Origin: Bolinopsis microptera
Taxonomy: Eukaryota; Ctenophora; Tentaculata; Lobata; Bolinopsidae
NCBI RefSeq assembly: GCF_026151205.1
Contig: NC_087076.1
Location: 14,865,675-14,929,674, forward strand
Length of the DNA: 64,000 nucleotides
Reading direction: 5' to 3'
Made by a program: the position numbers and the translations under genes. The notes under the pieces are model-generated. The model worked only from the letters and a program-made list of their open reading frames with translations, made no database searches and was not told the origin of the DNA. Positions within the stretch are counted from its first letter, which is position 1. Each line of letters begins with the position of its first letter. Shown piece after piece: positions 33,512 to 51,619 of this stretch.

Positions 33512-33985
33512 TATGGCGGCATTTTGTGAGGATCTCCGTCCTGGAGTTAAGTGTGGGTCACCACACGGCAGTGCAACTGCCGCTCCAGGAACTCCTGCCC
33601 ACTAGACGGAAAGTGCCTATCGAAGTCTGTGGTATACATGGCGACCCTCCGTACGGAAAATGAGAAGCACCACTACATCGGAATGACGGAGGGCACATTC
33701 AAGGACCGGTACAACGGGCACACGTCATCATTTCGCCTGGAGCGGTACCGAAATAGAACCAAACTGTCGGAGAAGATCTGGTCCTTCAAAGACCGTGGGT
33801 TAGAATTCAGGATCGAATGGAAAATAATCAGACGTGGACACGGATACAGAGCCGGCCAGAACAGCTGCGATCTGTGCACGTCTGAGAAATTAGAAATCTT
33901 ACTTCGATCCTCTGACCCACACTTACTTAACTCCAGGACGGAAATCCTCACAAAATGCCGCCATAAACGGAAATTCCTTTTATAA
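33512..33985 (+). mobile_element. Penelope-like element remnant with GIY-YIG endonuclease
   Basis: The frame from about 33551 to the stop at 33983-33985 encodes a Cys-rich knuckle (CNCRSRNSCPLDGKC), then VVYMAT … HHYIGMTEGTFKDRYNGH, a GIY-YIG nuclease motif in the arrangement typical of Penelope-like retroelements and related RT/GIY-YIG proteins (SFKDR, CDLCTSEKLEIL). The reverse transcriptase part is absent, so the copy is 5'-truncated. Bases 33512-33559 are a nearly exact inverted copy of 33914-33965, the 3' end of the same frame. It lies between the PKD and CapZ beta genes. Confidence 0.7.
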
Positions 33986-34994
33986 TCTAATGACTCATAC
34001 ATCTAACCCCTAGTATTGTTTCACGAGTGATTGTTTATGTTAAATTTTAGCTTTGTAATTTTGATTTTAGTTCCTATGCCTCAGTTGTCACTGATGATAT
34101 CATGGTTTTGTATCATGATTGAAACATTTGTCTGACTCAACCGGTCGTTTCATTTTGTATATATTTATATATATATTCTCACTTACCTTGTAGTTTAGAA
34201 TAATTGATGATAACATAGAACACTGCGAGGATCTCGTTACTTCAGGTCATTGACGGTGTATTCAGGTCATTACGCTACAATTAAATTTACATCAGTTTTA
34301 CATCAGTTTTACATCAGTTTTACATCAGTTTTACATCAGTTTTACATCATTTTTTCAGCTGCTACTAAATAAAGCAGCTGTGGTAGCTACAATCTACATT
34401 TAACTCTAAAAAATGTATACGGAAACAGCAAACCTTCACACCTGACCAGCACTCGGCGGTGAAATTTGCCAGCTAATTAACGGCGCTGTATAATGTACAA
34501 CAATCAACAGAGCAGCGGTGGTACAGTATATTTGGCACAAACTTAATACAGCACATGTTGTGGATTTCATTATTATTATATCTATATACAATCTTTAATG
34601 CTCTCTCTATGAGAAATGTTTATTGTAAATGAATTTCAATATAATGGGAATAAAGTTACCAAAAATAGCATCATGCAATTGTTGGTTATTACTATTATTA
34701 GTGATTTAAGGTATAAAATATTTAGTTTTAAATGTACAAAAGTTCTCGTAATAATATTAATTAGTAACAATCTATAAAATTAAATATTTCAGCATAAAAT
34801 CATCACATATCAAATTACTTTGCGTCAATCAATACACAGAACAATAGCAATACCCCGCTTCATCTTGGGGAGAACCACGTTAGACTAAATTTCCCGGTAA
34901 ATCGCGGTTCCCGGTAAATCGAGGTTTATCAGGGCATAGTAAATCAGGTTTTACTGCAGTTAGTTTCTATTTCACGTAACAAAACACAACTTCT
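33986..34994. other. Spacer after the GIY-YIG remnant
   Basis: AT-rich DNA downstream of CapZ beta. It contains six copies of the 11-mer TTTTACATCAG at about 34285-34349. I see no exon. Confidence 0.5.
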
Positions 34995-37079
34995 TTACTC
35001 TTGAGGTTTACGTTTGGAGAGGGCCCCTGTTAGCTCTGCGTTCATAACTCTTGACATGGTCTTCTTTTCAGAGAGTTTGGTTAACGACCTCACTCCATTA
35101 ACGATGTCACGTGTCTTACCTGGATTTGGACAGTTAAGTTAATCGTAATTACCTCATAATTTTGTGATGATTACTGAAGAATGATTACCACGTTACCAAA
35201 CAGCATACTTTAAATTGGTATACTTCAACTTTAAATTAATTAATGATTATTAAAATTGTACCAAGGAAGCGATCAAAATTACTTAAAATAACCACAATCC
35301 ATCAAGAAAAATAACGAACTTACCGAAATAAACACCCTCTATTTGCTGTCGAATGTTGTTCTCCATGCCCTCAACCAGCGTACCGATGTTAACGACGTGC
35401 CCTGAAAATGCAACCTGATTATTTTCTGAGCTTCACGACAAAGACATTTTGTCATTTATAGTGGGACATCTTTACTATAACCCTACGTCAACTAAAAAGC
35501 ACTCAACCAACATCGTACTCTTTATAATAGAATGTGGCGGGTCAGCTAGTAAATAGCTGATATTAGCCGCCTCCCCGATATTATCACCAGCTTTACATTT
35601 TCTAGTTACTATAATCAGTATTTTGCCCTTGTCTGATCACCAAATCACCGTTATCTGAGTGTAAATCCTCCTCTTTCTGTCTCATCAGACTGCCTCCAAT
35701 GTTCATCTCATACTGTGAGTCTCCGTCCCGGTGCCTCATCCTCGTCATCACTGTAGTTGTCAGCTTGTAATGTGATGGTCTACCCAGTCTCTCTGTGACC
35801 TGTAACGTTGTGTGTTCTAAAAATAGCAGATGGGAGGGGTTGTGAGAACTGTTTTAAAGATAGTGATTGCGGTGGCCTGGGGTTCACTATGGTATAAGCT
35901 TATATTAAGGGAGGTAAAACATGGATCGAAATATTATAATTTTGAAAGTACAGATTTCGTATGTTCTAAATAAAAACCTCCATAATGTTTATTGCATCCC
36001 AACTGCCGCTGTTTTCTCCAATTATCGTCTTTTTAATGAGGATGGCAGCAGCAAACCCATTGTCAATGTCCCACACATAAACCGAAGATAGTGCCTCTTC
36101 GCCGTAGTACATGTCCATGTAGATCTGAAAAACTAATCGTAACTTCAAACTACTCAAAATACAATTTACACACTTTGGCTCGGGGCAAATTCAGCTCACA
36201 CACTACCACAAGAGTTCAGAACATTCCTTTTCCTCTCCAGCCATGCACATTGTACACACTAATCACACTGCGACACAGCTCTCAGCATCCACACAGCATC
36301 CACACAGCATCCACACAGCTCACAGCATCCACACAGCTCACAGCATCCACACAGCATCCACACAGCTCACAGCATTCCACTCTTCATAGTTTACCTTAAT
36401 AATTTGGTCTCGGAAGAAAAAGCTGTTTGTTCCAAGGAGATGATTTTGATACTATGAACAGGAAATATTCAACCAAAATGTATCTGGAATAGAAGTATTA
36501 GGTGATACATTTTTCCCAATTTACCAATTGGGAAAGAATGGAAATAAAATCATCTCAAGTAATAATTTCACTATATATACAGATGAAAATGATTCAATTG
36601 CTGTGATATGAAATAATCTGTGGAATTTTATACCTTGAATGCATCATTAAGTTCCTCTTCAATTACTCTCAGTTGAATGGGTGGATGGTACCCGTCTGCT
36701 ATGTAAGGATAATACAAGTTACTCCAAGGGGATCTGTAACTGTCACCATCCCTGAATTGATGAAGTTTGATGTTACATAATATATGCATCATGCATAGAG
36801 AGAAATTACTTGAGACTAAAAGATGAAATAACTCGGTAACAAATATCGACAGGATACAATGTTGAAATTTTACCTATTGTAATCACAAATAATGAAATCC
36901 AACTCTTTCTCGTCATCTGTCTTCGTACTGAGTGGCTGATCAACAGCTGACAGAAGTTCCTCAGTCAAAGATGGGCACAAATCGATAAGATCTCCAAGGT
37001 GTTTATTAGTTTTTTGAGGTGGAACCCTTCGCATCAAATCCAGAGCACGCTCCAACTTTTTCTCATCATTATGTGCCAT
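34995..37079 (-). CDS. CAPZB: F-actin capping protein subunit beta (CapZ beta)
   Basis: Six exons, 5' to 3': 37079-36874, 36751-36634, 36124-35978, 35799-35649, 35401-35324, 35119-34995; 274 aa, the usual length of the family. Motifs in order: ALDLMRRVPPQKTNKHLGDL and DLCPSLTEELLSAVDQPL, ICDYNRDGDSYRSPWSN, SSVYVWDIDNGFAAAILIKK, WDAINIMEV, HYKLTTTVMTR, NIGGSLMRQ, HVVNIGTLVEGMENNIRQQI, YFGKTRDIVNGVRSL and the C-terminal tentacle ending KRKPQE. The protein forms the alpha/beta heterodimer that caps actin barbed ends. All introns are short (about 120-510 bp) and all phases match. The ATG follows an acceptor-like cacag by two bases. The intron at 36125-36633 carries a small tandem repeat. Confidence 0.96.
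36285..36376. repeat. CACACAGCATC / CACACAGCTCA repeats
   Basis: About eight units of 11-12 bp in a CapZ beta intron. They inflate an open frame on the plus strand but are not coding. Confidence 0.85.
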
Positions 37080-37081
37080 AT

Positions 37082-37083
37082 CT
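37082..37083 (-). other. Acceptor-like AG 2 nt before CapZ beta start
   Basis: The minus strand reads cttcacacag|AT ATG. Consistent with splicing, cis or trans, directly onto the start codon region. Confidence 0.5.
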
Positions 37084-37770
37084 GTGTGAAGTACAACGAA
37101 TTGATTGATCTTTGATGCACACAAAATAATTGTGAAATGTTAACTTACAACATCATAATATCAAATCAAACAATATCCACCTTGCAAAAGGAATAATTAT
37201 GGTAACCATATCACTGAAACATTCAAAGTTAACATATTCTTAATAAGGCAGCTTACTTTAGAGAAACAATTAAATTCCCAGAACATCTAACTAAAGAAGA
37301 ATGCTAATGTTCTATAAACACAATAGTGCAATGTTCACATTAGACACTCCCTTTGTGATATCTCCATGCTCAAGATGCTGGCTCAGCAATCTAGGAGAAG
37401 CCCAGTGAACAAAAATAACTTTTACCTTCAAAATGTAGGTGTTTAATGAATTATCGCATAAAGTAACAATGTTTTTAGCACATTCAATTCTTGACTGATT
37501 ATTTTTTATATGTGTGGTAAATAGGGGCGCAGTAAATCGGGGTTTTACTGTATACGGCTTATTAAACAAGGGATCCGGCATGAGGGTCAGGGAAACTGGC
37601 TAACGTGTCATTTATGAAACAAAATCCCATCTGGTGGTCTTCCATAATCTTGAAATACAACTGGTCGAATGATTCCACAAAACTCATTATGGTATAGTTA
37701 CCCTTGAACTAATCACACTAGAATAAAACCAACTCCAAACAGAAGTCTTATGTATATTGTATAACCACAC

Positions 37771-38058
37771 CAGTGGCGTAACGAAAGGCCCTGCTGACCC
37801 CGCTGTGCAGGGGGGCGCCGTCTTAGGGGGGCGCCAAATCGTCGATTGAATGTGGGACAATTTCGAAAACTTAACTAAAGTACTAGCAAAACTGCGCGTT
37901 TTGCTCTAGATACACACTTTTTTAGAGATTTTACCGGCGTATTCTTTAAAATCACCTAATTTGTTCAATTTTAGGGAGGGGCACCAAAAGGGGAGGGGGC
38001 GCCAACAGGGGGGCGCTTTTTTCGGCAGGGGGCGCCAACAGGCAACGTTACGCCACTG
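37771..38058. mobile_element. hAT-type MITE, 288 bp, 8-bp target duplication
   Basis: Perfect terminal inverted repeat CAGTGGCGTAACG / CGTTACGCCACTG, with the direct repeat AACCACAC on each side (37763-37770 and 38059-38066). Subterminal G-rich GGGGGCGCC motifs occur at both ends. CAGTGGCG termini and an 8-bp duplication are characteristic of hAT elements. No transposase. The intact duplication suggests a rather recent insertion. Confidence 0.92.
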
Positions 38059-38066
38059 AACCACAC

Positions 38067-39135
38067 CATCCCAAACCCACCTTGCATCAAATCACATGTA
38101 ACAAAAAAATGTTCACCAGCGGACCTCTATTACACAAAATTGCCGCTTGCCTGACAGCCAATGGCCATTTAATGCATTAGGGATACCATCCCTGGGATGT
38201 ATTGCCAGAGTGGTCATCACATAATGGTTCAATAGACTAGATGGGCTCATAAAAAGCAGTACCCTTCGATGTCATTTGTTAAGTGGTCGTCAAACAGGTG
38301 AGGGGAGGTTTCCGACCATACAGCAACAAAAATGTGTGAAATAACTAATATGTAATAGGGGTGGCCTGGGTGACAGTCATTATGTCAAAACTATATCACA
38401 TGGTTTATTACAATTTATCCCTTTTCCTGATCATAAATGTTTTCTAAATAAATTAAATAAAACGGTAAGACTTTTTAAAATATGAGTGGAATTTATAAGA
38501 ACCCTTTTGTAATAAATACAGCCCATCGACAATTCAATTAGCAAGTAAAGTTAATTAATTAAATGTAAAAATCTGCTATTTTCACAGCAACACTGCTATT
38601 CAATCTTCTTTCTCCTTTAAGAACAATGTGCATTGACTGTTGTTCTCAGAGGAATTTGTTTCCCTTTGAATCAATCAAACTAGATGAATTGTTGTAAATA
38701 CTGAGATCAAACTATCAATCTACAGGCTATCGTTAAACATGTAGCAAGGCGTCATCTTCAGTGACATAAGCCCTAGAAATTGTAAAAAGTTAGTAAAACC
38801 CAAAATTCCTTAAAAAAACTGTTGTTCTCAATAGGTCAAATCTCAACCTTTTCCTGATTAATTTCATCGCCTCACTACATCATTGATCATGAATATTGAA
38901 TTGTTTTTCTTCAAAACTTTAAAAGTATTCAAACAATATAATTTTTTTTTTTAAAGAAAAAGGGGGGACCCCCAACCCATGTAGCTGAAACACCCCACAG
39001 CAAGTAGACAAAAGTGGCTCTTTCTTGTGAAAAATGTATCACTGTATCAACTACCTGCCGAGGCGGTGGGTTGGGAATCCCCCTGGGATCATTTCGTCCG
39101 TAAAATTTTACACAACATAAAAGCTACAATAAGTT
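38067..39135. other. Gene-free stretch
   Basis: AT-rich DNA between the hAT MITE and the reverse transcriptase remnant. No exon or repeat array is recognised; a T/A run followed by GGGGGGACCCCC is near 38940-38975. Confidence 0.4.
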
Positions 39136-40005
39136 ATGTGTCCCGAGCTGTATAAATATCTTGTTAATACCTACAGAAAAGCAGCGAAATTGTACATACC
39201 AAACTCCAAGGGTTTGTTTATTTTATCCCAAGAAGGTACTACTCAGGGGGACAACTGTGCTCCTGCATTTTACTCCTGTAGCCTGATGCCCCTTCTGGAC
39301 AAACTCCCCACAGAGCCACCAGATATTTCTCCTGTGGTCTTTGAGAACACAAAACCACCCCAGAAGCCTCCTGAGGAGCACGATAGGATTAAGACACCAC
39401 CAGATACAACTCCAGATATGACTCCAGAGGTTAATAAGCCCACCAACGAAGCTGCTAAACACATATGGTTTGCAGATGATTCTGGAGCAGCAGGAAGGCT
39501 TAAAGCCCTGAAGATTTGGAGGGATTCCATACAGGCATCTGGCCCTGTTTACGGCTATTTTCCCAAACCGTCCAAGACCTGGCTTATTGTTAAAGAGGAG
39601 TATCTGGAGGACTTCGCCGCTTCGACGCGCCACGCGAACTAGCATTCTTGCTTCGCATCGATCGTCGATCTTTCGATCTTTCGATCGTTGACATCGTCAA
39701 CCAAAGGAGTATCAAGAGGAAGCCAAGTCTCTCTTCCCCGACCTTAACATCACCACCGAAGGTTGTCGTTATACCTGGGTTCCTTTATTGGTACAGAGTC
39801 TGGAAAGAACAATTTTATCCAAGCCAAATGTGTTGAATGGATAGAAGAGATCGAGGGATTGGCATCAATTGCACATTATGAGCCACACCTTGCTTACGCC
39901 ACTTTTGTTTACGGCTCCTCCTGCAGATGGTCTTTCCTGATGAGGACCACCCCTGACATAGCAGTGAACTTGCAACCCATTGAGGACAAGATCAATATGT
40001 ATTGA
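39136..40005 (+). pseudogene. Broken reverse transcriptase (retroelement remnant)
   Basis: The frame 39136-39642 encodes ELYKYLVNTYRKAAKLYIPN, LFILSQEGTTQGDNCAPAFY, MPLLDKL and the catalytic IWFADDSGAAG followed by GPVYGYFPKPSKTWLIVKEE. QGD and FADD are RT motifs B and C. The frame then runs into a GC-rich repeat module (about 39605-39690) and resumes with EEAKSLFPDLNITTEG, a frameshift, and GTESGKNNFIQAKCVEWIEE to the stop at 40003-40005. The N-terminal RT motifs are missing. I cannot name the retroelement clade with confidence. Non-functional. Confidence 0.7.
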
Positions 40006-40519
40006 TTCTTCTGTGGAAAATAAAAATTGTATTTTACTTAAAATTGTATTTTAATTCACATAGCCATGTGTCTACGCGTACTGCGTGACGCGCTTGTTAC
40101 TGCAAGCGAGAGGGCTCTGGTTAGAGCAAGTATTTTAATTGTGCTTATCTGGGCCCCAGCATTTGAAACTGACTTGAATCGATGTATTTTGACCGCTGAT
40201 TTAAACGTGCACCGACAACCGAGTTGATTTAATTAACAATTTCAATCATTTTCATACGTTGTATGACCCACCGCGCACGAGTGCGCGGCTCCCCCTGTAT
40301 CGTAGAAACTTTACAGTGAAATGTGAAACGACGATGGGGGTCACGACGTGATAAAAATACAACATAGCTATTGTGTCAAAATTACACTAGCGTAATCATT
40401 CGGAACCCCCTCAGCTGATTTCCAGACCGAAAATCGTCGGGAATCTCAATGTCGGGATTGACTTTGTAGCGCGATGCGTTATTGTGCCGCGCCGCGCACT
40501 CAATGAGGCTTCTCTCGCT

Positions 40520-41095
40520 TGTAGGTTTACAACCTACCAGGACGCGCGCCGCGCCGAGTTGGACTCGTCAACGGTCCAATATATGGAACAGATATTTTAC
40601 GAGTATCACCCGTTAATCTCTCGCTAGATCGGCTATTGTGCCGCGCCGAGCTGCGATGAATTGACATCGTCAAATAAGGATTGACTTCACTAGCTGCAAC
40701 CCCTTTGTTGATCTCGCGCGAGAGAGGTTTACAACATACAACGTGTATGGTGTAGCAAAGCAAGCGTGACAATGCGCGCGAAGACGTCCTCTATGCTCTG
40801 TGCTCTAACGTGACAATTATCAAGGGCCCAGGTTTTCTACACGTTCGCGTTGTATACCTCTCTCGTGTACGATCAAAAGGGGTTGCAGCGTGTGTCAAGC
40901 CCAGGTTATATCAGGCTAGACAGTTTCTTTTACTTTTTACCAATTTGTAACCACTCCATCTGTTATCAGTTTTACACAATGAGTAACGGGTGATACTCGT
41001 AAAATATCTGTTCCATATATTGGACCGTGTTCCATATATTGGACCGTCGACGAGTCCAACTCGGCGCGCGTCCTGGTAGGTTGTAAACCTACAAC
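40520..41095. repeat. Long inverted repeat of GC-rich modules
   Basis: Segment 40520-40625 (GTAGGTTTACAACCTACCAG … CGAGTATCACCCGTTA) reappears in reverse complement at 40985-41095, where a 20-bp piece (GTTCCATATATTGGACCGT) is duplicated. The modules contain GGCGCGCG and palindromic GTAGGTT…AACCTAC. Related modules occur at 39605-39670, 40270-40300, 56630-56690, 56780-56810 and 57500-57560. No coding sequence. Confidence 0.8.
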
Positions 41096-41748
41096 ACTGA
41101 ACACAATGATAAATGATTACTAGCGTAATCATTGACACACGCTGCAACCCCTTTTGATCGCGCGCGGCCGGCCGCCGTGCACGAGAGGTATACAACGTAA
41201 TCATTGACCCCCTCAGTGATCAGGAAATAAATGAACGATCCCGAACAGGTTTTCGCTCATTTATGTCATTACACATTAGGTCAGGAGAGGTAATTTTATA
41301 TTGTACATAAACTTTTAGTTCATAGACCCCTTCTCTAATACATAATAGCTCAGTTCTACATGTAAGTGTAACCTTTACTCATGGTCGATTACGAAAGGTT
41401 AGACAGTAACGGGATGTCTCACGTGAGTTGAGTATGTCAGTCATCTTATTTTAGCCCCCAGCTAAACGGTTAATTTGTTAGTTTGATAACTTCAAACTCC
41501 CATCGGCCATATCTTGAGAATATATTAACAGTACGTTGCCGGTTCAATATTTTAACGCACTCGCTCACAAAGACACTTAAATGTTATATAAATCTGTTTT
41601 GAATGTATAATAGAGGTATAAATAAAACAAGATATCTTAGTTCAATTGTATCACTGGGATCTATAGAACGTGAGTATCAATAACTTACAAAAATCAAATT
41701 CATATCATATTAAGAACCAAGAGTCTTCATACTCTATAATTTTCATCT

Positions 41749-48730
<6,982 letters not shown>

Positions 48731-48731
48731 A

Positions 48732-48733
48732 CT
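48732..48733 (-). other. Acceptor-like AG 1 nt before ATP synthase alpha start
   Basis: The minus strand reads gcctgttttag|T ATG, a good acceptor directly before the start codon. Confidence 0.5.
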
Positions 48734-49057
48734 AAAACAGGCAATTAGTTAATATAATATAATTATTAGTATAATATAAGTAGGAATTAAATTTGTTACA
48801 AATTAAAATTTAGAAACTGAAACTATGTAATAGACACAGAATCCATCACATTTATTGTGCATGTTATGTCGAAGTTAAGAGACCTCAGCCGTTTAATTAT
48901 CATAAACATTATCACAAGAGGAGGAACTGGCATCAAATGTTTCGAATCATTTTGGAAGGTTTGGTTTTGGTACCAGGAACAGTAGTAGCGAGAGTTTATT
49001 GAGCTTTATTGTAGAACATGATCTTTTTATTTGTAACACAGCATTTTAGCATCCTAG

Positions 49058-49810
49058 GGGGGTGATGCAACGTCAATTAATGTCAATTAATGTCAATTAA
49101 TGTCAATGTCAGTTTTGCAAAATTTTGGAATACTGACATTAATTGACACGATATTTTTCGACCAGAGATTATGTAGTTCTACCATATTTTTAGCACTTTA
49201 GAACGTTTTCATCATCAATTTATTCACTACTATCACATATGGAAATGTGAAATGTGAAAAAAATTCAGATCATTAAACAATAAAACTAAAATAATACGGT
49301 TTTCCGAAATTTAATTTTCTTAAATGGGCGTGGCCATCCAAGGGCGTGGTTCTCAACATCATCAGAACTTAAAACCCACATTAAACGAAATGACTTCATG
49401 ACATTTATGTTTGAATAACGAATCTTAAACAGCTAACATTACTCCTTCATACTAAAAAAGCCGATTCTAGATATTTTACCTGTATAAGAAACCAATAATT
49501 TATGGGCGTGGCCGGTGGGGACCGAAGATGGAAGAGTTGGAAGCTGAAATTTTTTTTGGTGGTCTTTGAACCTAAGGATCAACAGATAAGAACATACTCA
49601 TAATTATTCAAGGACATTTTGTTTTTTTTTAACCGGTCTAACTTACATAGACGTGAATATCTTGAATATTTATCGAATAATGATAATCTCAAATTTCAAG
49701 ACAAATTAATGTCAATTAATGTCAATTAATGTCAATTAATGTCAATTAATGTCAATGTCAGTTTGGGGTTTTTATGGAATACTGACATTAATTGACGTTG
49801 CATCGCCCCC
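49058..49810. mobile_element. G-ended MITE with 8-bp target duplication
   Basis: A 753-bp element beginning GGGGG(T)GATGCAACG and ending in the inverted form CGTTGCATCGCCCCC, flanked by CATCCTAG on both sides (49050-49057, 49811-49818). Next to each end are tandem GTCAATTAAT decamers (three on the left, five on the right) and an inverted GTCAGT…GGAATACTGACATTAAT module. No coding capacity. It lies upstream of ATP synthase alpha. Confidence 0.88.
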
Positions 49811-49931
49811 CATCCTAGTAGACATATTGCGACGCGTACTGGCTGGTTGAAGGACTATGCTTCATCTGACAAGAGTGCTAAGAAACCTGTGTATAGTCAA
49901 ATTGACTATGTTATTTGCCGGACACGGAGCA

Positions 49932-50653
49932 GGGGGGGGGGGGGGGGGGGGTTCAGGTACTTAGTGCTGTATGTGTTGTCGACTAAGTGCAGTTTTGGAA
50001 TTTACAAAAAGGACCCACCCACCCCTTTCACGGAACTAACTGCTTTTTCGGATAATATTTAGGACACCCACCCCCTTTTGCGGTACTAACTGTTGAGAAA
50101 TCACGGTATTAACTGTGTCTTGGTATATAAAATAAGATACCCACCCAGAAATTGCTTTAAACAGCTCATTAAGGCCAGAGGGGGGGGGGGGGGGGGGGGC
50201 ATTTACCCCCTGGGGTAAATGGCACTTTTCTAGTTGTAACATATTTGATAATGGCTACTGGAGTGTATCACGTTATCAGCACAGACTAAGAACATTATCA
50301 TTATATAGATTTTGATTATAATTTTAGTCTAGTATTTGAACAATTTGTTGTCGTTTAGCCATTTTTGATTAATAAATTTTATGAGACAGTTTTCTCACAT
50401 ATTGCCAATTTTGTCAGCATGAATACGAAGTTGTTACTTTGAAACGTCGTTTATCCTAACAGTGCAGTATCATTTGTCGAAATCAGAATAATCAGCAATT
50501 ATTTGGAACTCCCAAAAACTGTCTATCATGTACTAACTGTTTTTTCTGTGAAATGAGCAGCAGACCCACCACTTAGTACACAAGTACTAACTGCGTTTTG
50601 GAAGAAAATATGACCCAACGTCACGTACGGTTCTGACCTCATGACCCCCCGCG
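49932..50653. mobile_element. Possible third G-run-ended element
   Basis: Starts with about 20 G after CGGAGCA (49925-49931) and ends ATGACCCCCCGCG before another CGGAGCA (50654-50660). A second run of about 20 G is at 50179-50199. The interior repeats ACCCACCC, GGTACTAACTG and TTTTCGG motifs. The terminal inverted repeat is weak and the duplication is 7 bp, so the borders are tentative. Confidence 0.45.
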
Positions 50654-50803
50654 CGGAGCAAAAGAATACTACAAAATGCAAGATCCTATGCATGCGCTTC
50701 TCTAAGTTTGATCACAAGATCGTGGCCTGGTAGCAACTATCCTTACTAGAAAACCTTATCATGCACACAAGACTAAGCCGAAACCCAAGCGGTACAATGA
50801 AAG

Positions 50804-50922
50804 AACCTTAGACTGAAGTTAACCTTAGACTGAAGTTAACCTTAGACTGAAGTTAACCTTAGACTGAAGTTAACCTTAGACTGAAGTTAACCTTAGACTG
50901 AAGTTAACCTTAGACTGAAGTT
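50804..50922. repeat. 17-bp tandem repeat, 7 copies
   Basis: Seven perfect copies of AACCTTAGACTGAAGTT. Confidence 0.95.
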
Positions 50923-50923
50923 A

Positions 50924-51150
50924 AGGGGGGTCTTCATCAAAATTCTCTCAAAATTGACTTTATAGTTGTTTCTGATAGAGGGGAGTGATATTTACCAGTT
51001 GCTTTTGGTCCCATGGAAAATTATTGTTCCTAACCGAAATTATCGCTGGTTTAAGATAGATAGATTTTTAGACTCGATTTTCAGAACTCACGATTGAAAA
51101 TCGCTTGCGCAATACAATTACACATAATCTCTATCAGAAACAACTATTAA
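50924..51150. repeat. Dispersed mosaic repeat, copy 1
   Basis: Begins GGGGGGTCTTCAT. It shares a block (TAGTTGTTTCTGATAGAGG … TTTTGGTCCCATGGAAAA) with 63240-63391 in reverse complement, and a second block (AGATTTTTAGACTC … ATTACACATAAT) with 63150-63230 in the same orientation. The ends of this copy are themselves inverted (CTCTATCAGAAACAACTA). Confidence 0.75.
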
Positions 51151-51179
51151 AAAACAACTTAAGATGGGATAGAACTGTG

Positions 51180-51510
51180 TTACGTGCAAAGATAAACAGA
51201 GTGCAAGAAGTGATAAAGCATCATCTCAAATATTAGCTGCAGACCATCTTGCCATGATAATTGGATCAACAGATGAGTCAAGACAGATGTTTGAAGCTGT
51301 TAAACAACTTACCAATGCCAGAACCACTCGACCTATCAGTGCACAATGAAAAAGGCCATGTTATAGCTACAGGCATTGAAAATGGAGACTGGTTTGAGAA
51401 TCATTTTGTAGGAGAGGAATCACCTCTAGAACCGTATGTTGGCATTCATCACCAACAACGGTGCTTATGTTTGGATGTTATTTTACACTGTCACCGGCAG
51501 ATGGACTGAA
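51180..51510 (+). pseudogene. LINE fragment, pre-RT region
   Basis: Broken frames encode SADHLAMIIGST-like DESRQMFEAVKQL and, one frame over, LDLSVHNEKGHVIATG and WFENHFVGEESPLEPYVG. This resembles the linker before the reverse transcriptase in CR1/Jockey-type LINE proteins. At least one frameshift and no continuation into an RT. Confidence 0.45.
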
Positions 51511-51592
51511 TCAAGTGACAACGGACCCCAGTTCACCTTGTGGGAGTTCAAACAGTTCTGTGAGCAGTGCAGTAGGGTATCAAACGTCACAA
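51500..51592 (+). pseudogene. Integrase scrap (Gypsy-like)
   Basis: About 30 codons read TESSDNGPQFTLWEFKQFCE, the strongly conserved second-Asp block of Ty3/Gypsy-type integrases (SDNGPQF…EF..FC). Nothing else of the element is visible. It lies against LINE fragments on both sides. Confidence 0.5.
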
Positions 51593-51619
51593 GATAATTC
51601 CACTACTACGAACAGAGTC

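Noticed and set aside
36091..36399. 102-codon plus-strand open frame
   Set aside because: Antisense to a CapZ beta exon and extended by the CACACAGC repeats.
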